DNA from: Sulfurovaceae bacterium
GTDB taxonomy: Bacteria; Campylobacterota; Campylobacteria; Campylobacterales; Sulfurovaceae
Length of the DNA: 64,000 bases
Assembly: GCA_028715055.1 (NCBI GenBank)
Contig: JAQTLE010000002.1
Location: 1 to 64,000, forward strand
Direction: 5' to 3'
The notes under the pieces were generated by a model that was not told the origin of the DNA, did not search any database, and saw only the letters and a program-made list of their open reading frames with translations. Positions within the stretch are counted from its first letter, which is position 1; each line of letters begins with the position of its first letter. Shown here piece by piece: positions 52,990 to 62,919 of the stretch. A program made the position numbers and the translations under genes.

Positions 52990-54726
52990 ATGCGCAATAT
53001 AGTTTTTGTTTTTTTCGTAATATCATCATTGGGAATAGCTGAAGAAAAAACACAAGATGAAACAAAAACTATAGAGATTTTGGGCGCAACGCAGATTTCT
53101 GCCGATCAAATAGAAGATGCACTAGATATTAAAAAAAGAGATTGGTTCGCATTTTGGAAAGATAGCACACCGCGTATTCATACAAGGCTTATCCAATCTT
53201 TACCAGAAACATTAAAAAGTTTTTTTGATTCAGAAGGTTACTATGATGCTACTTATAATATAGGAGAAAATAACGATTCAGTTAGAATCCTCATCAGTGA
53301 AAATAGCCCTGTGAAAGTTTATTCTATTTTTGTAGATAGTGATTTTGACATCACACCTTTTATAACGTTAAAAGAAAGAGATATTTTTAAGTCAAAACAA
53401 TTTGTAGAAACTAAAAATGCGATCATTGCCAAATTATTATCCGATGGTTATTGCAGTTATGATCTGGACACCAAGGCATATATAGATCTAGAAACACATA
53501 AAGCAGATTTGATATACAAATTAAAAAAAGGAGATATCTGTACTTTTGGCGAAACAACAATTAAAGGAGCAGATGGGATAGATGATAATGTCGTGCTTTC
53601 CAGAGTAGAAGCGCTTAATGGCGAAAAATTTAGCACAGAGAAGATCAAAACAACCTATCAAAGATTGGAGGATCTGGAAGCTTTTGATAGCATTCTTATA
53701 AATGCAGATCGTAAAATATATAATGTCGTACCGGTTGATATCACTCTTAAACTAATAGAAAATCCATATTATTTTACTGGTGGTGTGGGGTATGACAGCT
53801 ATGCCGGATCTAGCGTACAAGCGCAACTCGTTAAGCGGAATTTTTTTGGCAACGCCCAAAAATTGATTTTGACAGGCCGTTATTCTTCCAAAGAGCAACT
53901 TTATGATATCGATTTTTTTAGACCATCATTGATTCATTATAAAGATTATTATTTAGATTTTGGATTTAATGGCGGATATTCAAATTTAGAATTCGAAGGT
54001 TTCGTAGAAGAAAAGGAATACTTAAAAGCATTCGCAGCTTATCAATTTGACAAACTTTTTCTTAAGGCAGGAATGGCGGGGGAAAATATCAATATATCAG
54101 TTTTAAATACGCCGGAACCAGGTATTATTTATGGAAATTTTAAATTATATTATCCATATTTCCAAGCAATTTATGATGCAAGGGATGACAGACTAAACCC
54201 GAAAAACGGATATTATCTAACAAGTTATTTGGAATATGGCCTGCCTTATAGCGCTGATGCAAGTGATTATATTAAGATGCTTTTTGAAGCCAGAGGTATA
54301 TATACTTGGAATGATCTCACTTTTGCTGCAGTCGGCAAACTTGGTACTATTAAAGAAATTTCGAATCTTTTGCCGGAATCTAAACTATTTTTTGGTGGAG
54401 GCTCGTACAGCAATAGAGCATATGGATATAATCAAATAGGGGTTATAAGCTCTCCTACACAATACTCTGTAGAAGGCGCAATGAGCATGGCGAATCTTAG
54501 TTTAGAGATGGATTTTCCAATAAAAAAAGATATATATGGAGCCGTATTTACAGACAATACAATGCTAGATTCCAAAAGTTATGATTTTTCCGGTGAAATT
54601 ATCACATCGGCCGGTATCGGAGTAAGATATATAACTCCTGTAGGACCGCTTAAATTAGATGTCGGTATGAACGTAAATGATATTTCGCAATATAGCGTTC
54701 AATTTCAATTAGGACAATCATTTTGA
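52990..54726 (+). CDS. tamA: TamA-like Omp85 outer-membrane assembly protein
   Basis: Omp85-family barrel with POTRA domains. Signal peptide (about 1-20), then two to three POTRA-like repeats (about 25-270, including TIKGADGIDDNVVLSRVEALNGEKF-type strand-helix), then a 16-strand barrel (about 280-578) with RDDRLNPKNGYYLTS (conserved D/R turn) and a C-terminal FQLGQSF ending in Phe. The paired tamB overlaps its end by four bases, which identifies it as TamA rather than BamA. Start ATG 52990. Confidence 0.88.
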   Translation: MRNIVFVFFVISSLGIAEEKTQDETKTIEILGATQISADQIEDALDIKKRDWFAFWKDSTPRIHTRLIQSLPETLKSFFDSEGYYDATYNIGENNDSVRILISENSPVKVYSIFVDSDFDITPFITLKERDIFKSKQFVETKNAIIAKLLSDGYCSYDLDTKAYIDLETHKADLIYKLKKGDICTFGETTIKGADGIDDNVVLSRVEALNGEKFSTEKIKTTYQRLEDLEAFDSILINADRKIYNVVPVDITLKLIENPYYFTGGVGYDSYAGSSVQAQLVKRNFFGNAQKLILTGRYSSKEQLYDIDFFRPSLIHYKDYYLDFGFNGGYSNLEFEGFVEEKEYLKAFAAYQFDKLFLKAGMAGENINISVLNTPEPGIIYGNFKLYYPYFQAIYDARDDRLNPKNGYYLTSYLEYGLPYSADASDYIKMLFEARGIYTWNDLTFAAVGKLGTIKEISNLLPESKLFFGGGSYSNRAYGYNQIGVISSPTQYSVEGAMSMANLSLEMDFPIKKDIYGAVFTDNTMLDSKSYDFSGEIITSAGIGVRYITPVGPLKLDVGMNVNDISQYSVQFQLGQSF

Positions 54727-57575
54727 AAAAAATATTATTTTCATTAATGGTATTGACGATTGTTTTAATGGTATTATTTACTGTATTGGCAAATACACCT
54801 ATTGTTATAGAGCGATTGACTCAAGATTGGTTGAAATCTCATAAAATCACTTATTTATCTATAGATGGAGATTTAATAGAAGGTGTAAACATCAAGCAAA
54901 TAACATATAACAATAAACCGTTGGCATCAAATGTAAATGTCAGATGGAGTCCATTGTCATTATTAGAAAAAAAGATAGTTTTGCATTCAGCATCTATTTA
55001 TGATCTGAACATAACCAATCTAACCGCCCTTATCAAATCATTCAAAACAGATACAAATACAACAAACCAAAAGATCGATTTAGGTTTGATAATCCAAACA
55101 GGTAATATCACTACTACGCCATACGTTTATTCGCACTATCATTTTAACCATATTGAGGCGAAATTAAGTGAAATTTTTTATGATCTCTATACAAATAGTT
55201 TCAAAAAAGGCAATATAGATTTTAATACTGATTTGAACTATGGGAAGATAAGTCTCAAAGTTAAAGCAACAGGTGGTATGGATTTTAAAGGAAGTGGCGA
55301 TGTCGTAGTAAATCAGACATATTATAACAGGAATAATATACCTATTGATGCGAAAAATGCCGGTCATGCAATAGTAGATGATTTTAATGTTTCCAAGTAC
55401 GGTCTCACAGTGCTAGCCCACACTAGAGGCAATAATATATTTAAAGACAAAAATGCTACAGATAATCTAAATGTCTCATCACTTAATTCGAAAATATTTT
55501 ATAGCACAAAAACAAATCATACAACAATCGATTCAAAAGCTTTAGCAAGCAGTTATTATGCGCCTCGTATCTTTCTTACCAGCAAAGTGATGGTAGATGA
55601 AAATGAAAAAGTCACATACCAAGGTACAGCGACTGCAAACAAAATGACTTCTTTGCATGCTAAATTGCTTAAAATTTTAACTAATCCAAAAATTATTTAC
55701 AAAGGTGATGAGCAAGGATTTGATGCTTTGCTTGACACTAAAGAATTTAAAGGAACATTCAAATCTGATGGTTTCAGCGGCGGCATGCTTACGGCAGAGT
55801 CCAAAAACCAAATATCGATAAAAGAATGGTTAGAATTCCCAAAATCTATGCAAGATAGCAAAGGCAAAGCCTCTATCAAAGCGCCAGTTAAATTTAAATC
55901 ACCATTTTTTACTACATTTGATGCTGAATTAAAATCCGATCTGGTCGATGCAAAAGGAAAAATAGTAAATAATCCAACCGTATGGATCATAGATGGCTTG
56001 GCAAGTGTGCCGCAAAATTCAACTCTTAGAAAACTATATCCGGCTGTCAAGTGGGATGAATTAGCTAATTCAAAATTTAATATCGGTTTAGAAAAAGATT
56101 ATATCAATATAGATATTATTGCCAAAGAACTAGCCACGAATTTAAAATATGCCAAAATACCTAAGACAGTAGATGGTACAATAACCATAGGCACATTGCA
56201 AGGCAAAATATCTGGTAGCCCAATCGGTATACTCAAGATCAATTCAAATACATCATCGATAGAAAATTCACTAGGTGCATTGAGTAAATTTATTGATTTT
56301 ACACCACCGCCTTTGCGTGGAGATCTGACAATGGATGCCACTTTTAATAATCTTTCAAAAGGTGATATTGCTTTACAGTCTTCACAGATGTATTTTGGAG
56401 ATGAGTCTAGGACTAAAAAACCGATAGAAAACTTAAATATCAAGCTAGGTTTTGCTGATTCTAAATTTTATATTAATAGTTATGATTTTACGTATGACAA
56501 ACTAAAATATTATACCACCAAACAATCTGTTGTTGATATAAATAATGGTGTATTGAAATTAAATTCTTTATGGGTAAACAATCAAGCCAAAATAGATGGT
56601 ACATACAATATAAAAACAAAAAAAGGTAATCTCAATATAAATGCAAACAATCTATCCATTCAGCATGAAGTGGCATCCGTCAGGCTTAATGCTTCGTTAC
56701 TCGCTAATATAGAAAATGGCACCATGAATATTAAAGGTAATATTGTTGTACTTGATGGAGATATATTATATTACCTTGGTCGAAAAACATTTCCTAGTGA
56801 TAGTGATATTATTATCTTGCAGGAATTAAAACAAAAAACATCATCAGCGTTTGTAGACAATATGTCGGTTTCTATAAAAGTGACATCAAAAGCACCATTG
56901 AGATATAAACAAAGTGATTCTAATTTTAATGCATTGTTGGATTTGAGTTTGGAAAAAGTACCTCAAGAATCATTGATGATTTTTGGCCTTGCTACTATTT
57001 CGGAAGGTGGATATTATTTATTTAATGACAAAAAATTTGATTTTCAGACCAGTCATATTTATTTTACCGGAGATGCAAATAGACCACAATTAGATATTCA
57101 AGCTACATACAAAGCCCCAAATTACACAATAAAAGCCACCATATCAGGTACGCCCGGTAATCCTTTGGTAAGCTTTTCTTCTACTCCTAAGCTTACTAGA
57201 GAACAAATTTTGGCTATTATAATGTTTGATTCAGAATCTGAAGCAAGTAATTATACCGGCGAAGAGATGATGAAGATGATGGGTGGAGTTGTGGCAAAAT
57301 CTATTTTATCAGACATTGGATTGCGAGTCGATCATTTGGTTTTTGGTGCCAACAATAGTATGGAGATAGGTAAAAAGATCGGTAAACGCTTGACTTTGAT
57401 CTATGCCAGCGGTGATGTATCAAAAGCAAAATTAAAATATGAATTTACTCCATCCATAGAAGGAGTAGTTAGTGTAAGTCAAGAATCAACTAGCGCAGAT
57501 CTTGTTTATAAAAAAGAATTTAAAAATTTTAGTCAGTTATTTGGAAAAGATGATGACAATTCGTCATCAAAGTAG
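54723..57575 (+). CDS. tamB: TamB-like translocation and assembly protein
   Basis: A 950-residue AsmA/TamB-type bridge anchored by one N-terminal helix. The body is long beta-strand repeats of the kind predicted to form a lipid-conducting groove, and the C-terminal DUF490 domain (from about residue 700) includes LDIQATYKAPNYTIKATISGTPGNPLVSF-type motif, TREQILAIIMF and YEFTPSIEGVVSVSQES. It is shorter than E. coli TamB (about 1,260). It begins at TTG 54723, overlapping tamA. Confidence 0.88.
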   Translation: MKKILFSLMVLTIVLMVLFTVLANTPIVIERLTQDWLKSHKITYLSIDGDLIEGVNIKQITYNNKPLASNVNVRWSPLSLLEKKIVLHSASIYDLNITNLTALIKSFKTDTNTTNQKIDLGLIIQTGNITTTPYVYSHYHFNHIEAKLSEIFYDLYTNSFKKGNIDFNTDLNYGKISLKVKATGGMDFKGSGDVVVNQTYYNRNNIPIDAKNAGHAIVDDFNVSKYGLTVLAHTRGNNIFKDKNATDNLNVSSLNSKIFYSTKTNHTTIDSKALASSYYAPRIFLTSKVMVDENEKVTYQGTATANKMTSLHAKLLKILTNPKIIYKGDEQGFDALLDTKEFKGTFKSDGFSGGMLTAESKNQISIKEWLEFPKSMQDSKGKASIKAPVKFKSPFFTTFDAELKSDLVDAKGKIVNNPTVWIIDGLASVPQNSTLRKLYPAVKWDELANSKFNIGLEKDYINIDIIAKELATNLKYAKIPKTVDGTITIGTLQGKISGSPIGILKINSNTSSIENSLGALSKFIDFTPPPLRGDLTMDATFNNLSKGDIALQSSQMYFGDESRTKKPIENLNIKLGFADSKFYINSYDFTYDKLKYYTTKQSVVDINNGVLKLNSLWVNNQAKIDGTYNIKTKKGNLNINANNLSIQHEVASVRLNASLLANIENGTMNIKGNIVVLDGDILYYLGRKTFPSDSDIIILQELKQKTSSAFVDNMSVSIKVTSKAPLRYKQSDSNFNALLDLSLEKVPQESLMIFGLATISEGGYYLFNDKKFDFQTSHIYFTGDANRPQLDIQATYKAPNYTIKATISGTPGNPLVSFSSTPKLTREQILAIIMFDSESEASNYTGEEMMKMMGGVVAKSILSDIGLRVDHLVFGANNSMEIGKKIGKRLTLIYASGDVSKAKLKYEFTPSIEGVVSVSQESTSADLVYKKEFKNFSQLFGKDDDNSSSK

Positions 57576-57581
57576 TTTGCC

Positions 57582-58727
57582 CTACGATAATCTGTTTTTA
57601 AAATCCTCATATCCAAATTCACGCACTACTTCTATGGTACCGTCTTCATGTTCTATTGCAATGGTTGGAAGTGGTATACCGTTAAAAGTAGTTGCTTTTA
57701 CCATTGTATAGTGCATCTGATCTTCAAAGATTATTTTATCACCTATTTGCAACGGTTTATCAAAGCTATAATCTCCCATGACATCACCGGCCAAGCACGT
57801 ATTGCCGCCAAGGCGGTAGGTATATGCTTTTTCACCTGATTGTCCTGCATTTCTCACTTCCGCGCGATAAGGCATAAGTATGGTATCAGGCATATGTGCT
57901 TCTGCTGAAGTATCAAGTATAGCTATGTCAATGCCGTTATGAACTATATCGAGTACTGTCGCATGTAGTCCGCCAGTCTCCCAGCCGGTTGCTTCTCCAG
58001 GCTCTAGATATACTTCTATATCATTGTATTTTTGCTTAAACTTTTTAATGAGACCAATTAGTTTTTCTACATCATAGCCTTTTCTTGTGATGTGATGTCC
58101 TCCGCCGAAATTTACCCATTTCAGTTTTGGTATATATGAGCCAAATCTTGCTTCAAAATTCTCTAGTACTCCTTGCAAGGCATCACTGTCTTGTTCGCAT
58201 AGTGCGTGAAAGTGAAGACCTTCGCAATGTCCCATGATACTATCATCAAAATTCGCTATTGTAGTGCCAAGCCTAGAATATAATCCGCAAGGATTGTACA
58301 TCTCTTTTGGAGATTGTGAGTATTCAGGATTGACCCTAAGGCCTAGAGATATATATGGATTTATATCAAGTGCTTTTTTGGCAAATTTATGAAATTGAGC
58401 CGGAGAATTAAAGACTAGATGATGAGATATGCTCGCGATCTCTTCTATATCTTCTTCTTTGAAAGCAGGGGAGTATGTATGTACCTCTTTGCCAAATTCT
58501 TCATGAGCGAGCTTTGCTTCATGCAGTCCGCTCGCACAACACCCATGCAGAGTAGGGCGAATGATATCAAAGCTTTTCCATAAAGCATAGCCTTTGAGTG
58601 CTAGGAGTATCTTAGCTCCACTTTCGTTTTGGATATGCTCAAAAATAGCCATATTTTTACGTAATAGTTTAGCTTCTAAAAGCCAACAAGGAGATGGTAA
58701 GTTGTTTATATCTGTAATTTTATTCAT
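57582..58727 (-). CDS. nspC: Carboxynorspermidine/carboxyspermidine decarboxylase
   Basis: PLP-dependent fold III decarboxylase that finishes the alternative polyamine pathway, making spermidine or norspermidine. The PLP Lys is in LLALKGYALW (near 43). VNFGGGHHITRKGY, LEPGEATGWETGGL and a C-terminal GNTCLAGDV with the active-site Cys are diagnostic. Length 381 is normal. Its partner dehydrogenase is not in the window. Convergent with tamB, 7 bases apart. Confidence 0.94.
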   Translation of the reverse strand: MNKITDINNLPSPCWLLEAKLLRKNMAIFEHIQNESGAKILLALKGYALWKSFDIIRPTLHGCCASGLHEAKLAHEEFGKEVHTYSPAFKEEDIEEIASISHHLVFNSPAQFHKFAKKALDINPYISLGLRVNPEYSQSPKEMYNPCGLYSRLGTTIANFDDSIMGHCEGLHFHALCEQDSDALQGVLENFEARFGSYIPKLKWVNFGGGHHITRKGYDVEKLIGLIKKFKQKYNDIEVYLEPGEATGWETGGLHATVLDIVHNGIDIAILDTSAEAHMPDTILMPYRAEVRNAGQSGEKAYTYRLGGNTCLAGDVMGDYSFDKPLQIGDKIIFEDQMHYTMVKATTFNGIPLPTIAIEHEDGTIEVVREFGYEDFKNRLS

Positions 58728-58790
58728 GGTGCGAATTATAACATGGATTTGATAATAGAGATTTTTGGTTATTAATTATGAAGGTAAAAT

Positions 58791-58815
58791 GCATACCGAA
58801 CTTGGTTCGGTATGC
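58791..58815 (-). terminator. Strong hairpin terminator of the haem-binding cytochrome gene
   Basis: GCATACCGAAC (58791-58801) pairs perfectly with GTTCGGTATGC (58805-58815) around a 3-base loop: an 11-bp stem, 13 bases past the stop of the minus-strand gene. On that strand it is followed by ATTTTACC, a short T run. Confidence 0.75.
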
Positions 58816-58827
58816 TAGAAAAGAAGA

Positions 58828-59280
58828 TCAATCTTCATCCACATCTTTTGCATCGCCAAAAGTATTTACCAATCCTTGGATCAATTTTCCTTTTGTTGCT
58901 TCGTCAAGTCTAGCTTTCGGATGTGCAATTAAGTACGAGGCTAGAGGCATTTCATCTTCACGAACTTCGTTGGCAGCTTTTTGAGCGTGTTCATGGTCGG
59001 TTTGATTCCAATCTGAGACATTGAAAGCCTCTCTGCCTTCTTCTACATGGCTATAGACACTCCATGATATTGGAGCAATGTTGCTATAATATGGCCATTT
59101 TGTTTCGTTACTATGGCAGTCGCCGCAAGATTTCATAAATAGTTCCCTAGTTTGAGGACTATCCCACTTTGGTTCGCTGATCACGGGCGGATTTGTATGA
59201 TCTTTACCATAAGGTATAAATTGTATCAAAATCACAGCAGCGACGAGTATTCCGATAGCTAATTTTAGTGAAAATTTCAT
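58828..59280 (-). CDS. Haem-binding domain (c-type cytochrome-like) protein
   Basis: A 150-residue exported protein. An N-terminal signal anchor (about 7-24) is followed by a haem motif SCGDCHSNETKWPYYSNIAP (CxxCH near 52-56) and WSVYSHVEEGREAFNVSDW, the pattern of the haem-binding domain PF14376. It is probably periplasmic or membrane-attached and handles electrons. Good GGAGGCAAA precedes the ATG. Monocistronic with its own terminator. Confidence 0.85.
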   Translation of the reverse strand: MKFSLKLAIGILVAAVILIQFIPYGKDHTNPPVISEPKWDSPQTRELFMKSCGDCHSNETKWPYYSNIAPISWSVYSHVEEGREAFNVSDWNQTDHEHAQKAANEVREDEMPLASYLIAHPKARLDEATKGKLIQGLVNTFGDAKDVDED

Positions 59281-59431
59281 TTTTGCCTCCAGATATTTTT
59301 ATTCAATATTATAACAAATTTTATGGTTTAAATGATTATTTTTTTTAATATTGTTTTTTATGCAAAAAAACAATATTGGACCGACTATTTTTACAAATAA
59401 AATATTAAAAATATTTGGTTAAAATAGCGAC

Positions 59432-59743
59432 ATGCAAAATAAAATTAAAAACAAAGCTCAGCAATTGACTCAAAATCAAGAATTAAAAAAAGTATTAATG
59501 TCGATGAAGCCTGAAAAGACATTATGGGGCATTTTGGGGATAATACTATTTTTTATTCTACCTGAGGTCATTACTTTTATCTGGGGAAATGATATTACGA
59601 AATATGCCAAAGAAGGATTGGTTCTAACAACTTCGGTTTTTGATGAGCAATATTACAATATGCTAGTAATGCTTTTTGGAGAAGGTATAAGCTGGTTGAA
59701 CATTATAATTGGGTTTGTGTTGTTAATTTGGCTTTTTTTCTAA
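59432..59743 (+). CDS. Small membrane protein, unknown
   Basis: A 103-residue protein: a polar, basic N-terminus (about 1-30), then two hydrophobic helices (about 32-50 and 85-103) joined by a polar segment with DITKYAKEGLVLTTSVFDEQY. I recognise no family. A TTAAAATAG-like -10 element lies just upstream of the ATG, so the leader is very short. It stands alone before the rpmH promoter. Confidence 0.65.
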   Translation: MQNKIKNKAQQLTQNQELKKVLMSMKPEKTLWGILGIILFFILPEVITFIWGNDITKYAKEGLVLTTSVFDEQYYNMLVMLFGEGISWLNIIIGFVLLIWLFF

Positions 59744-59886
59744 TAACCACGTGTAATTTAACTTTTCTAGCCAATATTTACTCAGAATATACTTTATTGT
59801 AGCAATAAAAATACAAATAATAAATATATCCCAAAATACCAACTAACAAAGGCTATATTTTAAATCTTTTCAAAGTCATATTAGGG

Positions 59887-59892
59887 TACAAT
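59887..59892 (+). promoter_or_regulatory. -10 box of the rpmH operon
   Basis: TACAAT (59887-59892), preceded by GGG, in the 206-base gap before rpmH. T-rich runs upstream stand in for a -35 box. The rest of the gap (59744-59886) shows no gene. Confidence 0.5.
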
Positions 59893-59949
59893 CGCGCTTA
59901 CTAAACTCTAATACTAGGGTTATTATCATTATCAACAAGGATATTTCTT

Positions 59950-60084
59950 ATGAAAAGAACTTACCAACCACATAAAACACCACGTAAAAGAACGCATGGT
60001 TTTAGAGCAAGAATGAAAACAAAAAATGGTCGCAAAGTTATTGCTGCTAGAAGAGCTAAGGGTAGAAAAAGATTAGCTGCATAA
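59950..60084 (+). CDS. rpmH: 50S ribosomal protein L34
   Basis: A 44-residue basic protein beginning [20 protein letters not shown] and ending GRKRLAA, the L34 signature. AAGGA precedes the ATG by 8 bases. The rnpA reading frame starts inside its last codons, so the two are translationally linked. First gene of the rpmH-rnpA-yidC-khpB-mnmE run. Confidence 0.97.
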   Translation: MKRTYQPHKTPRKRTHGFRARMKTKNGRKVIAARRAKGRKRLAA

Positions 60085-60410
60085 AGCATTTTGAGCGTAT
60101 CCGTACAACGGCAGAGTTCAATAGTATCTATTCGAAGGCAACAAAAGTTTGGCATACTCCTTATTTTGTACTTTTTTATAAAGAATCTACAAGGTATAAT
60201 ATAGGGTTTGTAGCTGGTAAAAAAGTAGGCAATGCAGTAAACAGAAATAGAGCCAAAAGGTTACTTAGAGCTTTATTTATAGTTAATTTGCCTCATTTAA
60301 AACAGGGCGACTATGTATTAGTAGCCAAACCCGCACTACTCAAAGAGACTTTTGAAGTATTGAGCAAAACATTTGACAATACATTAAAGCGTTGCTCTTT
60401 GATATTATAA
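60072..60410 (+). CDS. rnpA: Ribonuclease P protein component, non-standard start
   Basis: Protein cofactor of RNase P, which trims tRNA 5' ends. The frame contains [11 protein letters not shown] and the hallmark [18 protein letters not shown], then LVAKP. The open frame runs from 60066 to 60410 and has no ATG, GTG or TTG before the conserved region. The likely start is ATT 60072 (encoding a product beginning SCIKHFER after the start) or ATA 60081, both inside the end of rpmH. A -1 frameshift from rpmH at the A-rich run near 60066 is an alternative. Its stop overlaps the upstream extension of yidC. Confidence 0.85.
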   Translation: MSCIKHFERIRTTAEFNSIYSKATKVWHTPYFVLFYKESTRYNIGFVAGKKVGNAVNRNRAKRLLRALFIVNLPHLKQGDYVLVAKPALLKETFEVLSKTFDNTLKRCSLIL

Positions 60411-60433
60411 TTTTTCACACAAAGGCACACCTC

Positions 60434-62020
60434 GTGGGACAACAAGATCTTAGTAAACGACTTCTTCTAGCATTATTTCTTTCCATTTTAGTTTTTATCG
60501 GTTATAGTTATTTAATACCAAAGCAACAAATTGCTACAGAAACTACTAAGCAACAAAATGCAACCATACAAAGCAAAGCTATGCCAACAACTGCAGCCAC
60601 TACTACGGCTGTTAATGCAACTACTGCGCCGGTCGTATCTGATACGGCTTCATTGGTAACAGTAAAATCTGATAGATTTGCTATGTTGATAGACAATATG
60701 GGGCGCATATCGCAAGTAACATTACTTGAAGCAAAATACAAAAATGAAGACGGTTCAGCTCTTAAACTTTTAGATCCAAAAGAGGTAAAACCATTAGAGA
60801 TGCGTTTTAGTGACACAGTTTTAAATGATGAGGCATTTAAAACTCCATATACGGCAGATAAATCAATAATAGATTTGGCTAATGGGGAACAAAATGTAAT
60901 ATTAACTCAAAAACTTTCATCTGTTACCGTAACAAAATCTATCACGTTCAAATCAACAGGCGAATATAACGTAAAGATAACAACTTCAAGTCCTGTTTCA
61001 TATTTTATTACACCAGGATATAGACCTGTTGCAGACAAAAGTAAATTTATGGTTGTAAAAGGCGCATTGATAGATCAAGCAGACAATACAACAGCAATCA
61101 TATCAGACGGTGATGCTAAGGGTGACGAAAACTATAAAGGTGCTACTATAGCATCTGCTTTTGACAGATATTATACTTCTTTGTTGTTCAACCTTAAACA
61201 AGGAATGAATATATCTATAATAAAAGAAGCAAACGATAATCCGTTAATTTTTGTGAGCGGTACGTCAAATATGGAACTCGGCGGATATATCGGACCAAAA
61301 GAGTATAAAAGACTTGAGGCTATTTCACCGAAACTTACTAGTGTTATAGAATACGGTTGGTTTACTTGGCTTGCTAAACCATTTTTCTTGTTGATCCAAC
61401 AAATCCATAATTATGTCGGCAATTGGGGCTGGGCCATAGTTATATTTACTATTTTTATTAAACTGGTGCTTTTCTGGCCGTCCTATAAAGGTATGCTTTC
61501 TATGCAAAAGCTAAAAGATCTGGCTCCAAAAATGAAAGATCTCAAAGAAAAATACAGTGATGATCCGGCCAAAATGAATATGAAAATGATGGATCTATAC
61601 AAAAAGCATGGAGCAAATCCATTTGGTGGATGTTTGCCTCTTTTGATGCAAATACCTATATTCTTTGCACTTTATCGTGTGCTTCTTAATGCCGATGAAT
61701 TGCAAGGAGCTCCATGGATATTATGGATACATGATTTGTCAAAAATGGATCCATACTATATCTTGCCATTGGTTATGGGTGCTACTATGTGGTATCAACA
61801 AAGAATTACACCATCAAATTTTACAGATCCATTGCAAGAGAAAATTTTTAAATTTTTCCCAATAATGATGACATTCTTCTTTGTCACATTCCCGTCAGGT
61901 CTGGTGCTTTATTGGCTTACAAATAATATCTTATCAATAGGGCAGCAATACTATGTCAATAAGGCTTATGCGAAACACAAACAAGCCGAAATTGATGCTC
62001 ATCACCACAAGGATAGATAA
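60434..62020 (+). CDS. yidC: Membrane protein insertase YidC
   Basis: Inserts and folds inner-membrane proteins, alone or with SecYEG. The product starts GQQDLSKRLLLALFLS after GTG 60434, with helix 1 at about 9-27, a periplasmic beta-domain (about 30-320), and the 60KD_IMP core (from about 340) with MLSMQKLKDLAPKMKDL, GCLPLLMQIPIFFALYRVL and FPSGLVLYWLTNN. The conserved groove Arg region is in that core. TTG 60392 is in frame but lies in rnpA and is unlikely. Length 528. Confidence 0.96.
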   Translation: MGQQDLSKRLLLALFLSILVFIGYSYLIPKQQIATETTKQQNATIQSKAMPTTAATTTAVNATTAPVVSDTASLVTVKSDRFAMLIDNMGRISQVTLLEAKYKNEDGSALKLLDPKEVKPLEMRFSDTVLNDEAFKTPYTADKSIIDLANGEQNVILTQKLSSVTVTKSITFKSTGEYNVKITTSSPVSYFITPGYRPVADKSKFMVVKGALIDQADNTTAIISDGDAKGDENYKGATIASAFDRYYTSLLFNLKQGMNISIIKEANDNPLIFVSGTSNMELGGYIGPKEYKRLEAISPKLTSVIEYGWFTWLAKPFFLLIQQIHNYVGNWGWAIVIFTIFIKLVLFWPSYKGMLSMQKLKDLAPKMKDLKEKYSDDPAKMNMKMMDLYKKHGANPFGGCLPLLMQIPIFFALYRVLLNADELQGAPWILWIHDLSKMDPYYILPLVMGATMWYQQRITPSNFTDPLQEKIFKFFPIMMTFFFVTFPSGLVLYWLTNNILSIGQQYYVNKAYAKHKQAEIDAHHHKDR

Positions 62021-62919
62021 TGCAAAGGATCGAGGCAGAAACACTAGAAGATGCATACGCAAAAGCCTCTCAGTTTTTTGGATGTTCATTATTGCAATTA
62101 CAATGCGAAGTAGTGCAGTATCCATCCAAAGGATTTTTAGGCCTCGGTAAGAAAAATGCCATTATTGTGGCCGATATTGTGAGTACTATCGATATTGTTA
62201 AAAAAAATGAACCAATTATTGTCGAACCGACAAAACTCACCAAATCCCCAAAATCATATACTTTACCAAAGCAGACAAACCTACAAGCAAGTTCAAAAGA
62301 AATTCATAAACATGTAATATCTGAAAAATCTGATACAAGCAGCCATTTAAAACAGTATGACGATTTGGTAAGTGAACAATTTTTTAAAAACAAAGAAGAG
62401 TTGCCAACGAGCTATGTGGACACCAAGTGTAGTGAGTCACAACAAGAACCAATTGCAAATGTTGCTTTGGCTCAAGAAATAGAAAATGAATTAAAAAGAC
62501 TTTTTGCGACCAGTTGTTTTTCCATAGATGTAGTGGAAGTGGATGTCATGGATAATACGGCTTTGATTTTTATTGATGGTGAAGATGCTGCGCTCCTAAT
62601 TGGCAAAGAAGGATATAGATACAATGCATTGTCCTATATGATATTCAATTGGCTATATTCCAAATATGAGCTTTTTGTCAAGCTTGAAATCGCTCGTTTC
62701 TTGACATCTCAACAAGAAATGATATGTTATACAATCAAGCCAGTCATAGAAGCGGTACATCGCGGAGGCAGAGGAAAAACAAGACCATTGGACGGAATAT
62801 TGGTTCAAATTGCCCTGGAACAGTTAAGGGAAGAATTTCCAAATAAATATGTTGCCATCAAAACGAATAAAGACGGTAATAAATATATAGTGATCAACGA
62901 CTTTATACAAAAAATGTAA
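62020..62919 (+). CDS. khpB: Jag/KhpB-type RNA-binding protein
   Basis: A 299-residue RNA-binding protein. Jag_N domain (1-50: AETLEDAYAKASQFFGC, PSKGFLGLGKKNAIIV), a low-complexity polar linker (about 60-140), a KH domain (about 145-215, with ALLIGKEGYRYNAL) and an R3H domain (about 235-299, EAVHRGGRGKTRPLDG). In other bacteria it pairs with KhpA and influences cell wall and RNA metabolism. It starts at the last base of yidC and ends overlapping mnmE by one base. Confidence 0.93.
   Translation: MQRIEAETLEDAYAKASQFFGCSLLQLQCEVVQYPSKGFLGLGKKNAIIVADIVSTIDIVKKNEPIIVEPTKLTKSPKSYTLPKQTNLQASSKEIHKHVISEKSDTSSHLKQYDDLVSEQFFKNKEELPTSYVDTKCSESQQEPIANVALAQEIENELKRLFATSCFSIDVVEVDVMDNTALIFIDGEDAALLIGKEGYRYNALSYMIFNWLYSKYELFVKLEIARFLTSQQEMICYTIKPVIEAVHRGGRGKTRPLDGILVQIALEQLREEFPNKYVAIKTNKDGNKYIVINDFIQKM

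Noticed and set aside
59744-59949. Replication origin next to rpmH
   Set aside because: No cluster of DnaA boxes and no dnaA or dnaN gene; rpmH lies away from oriC in many Campylobacterota.
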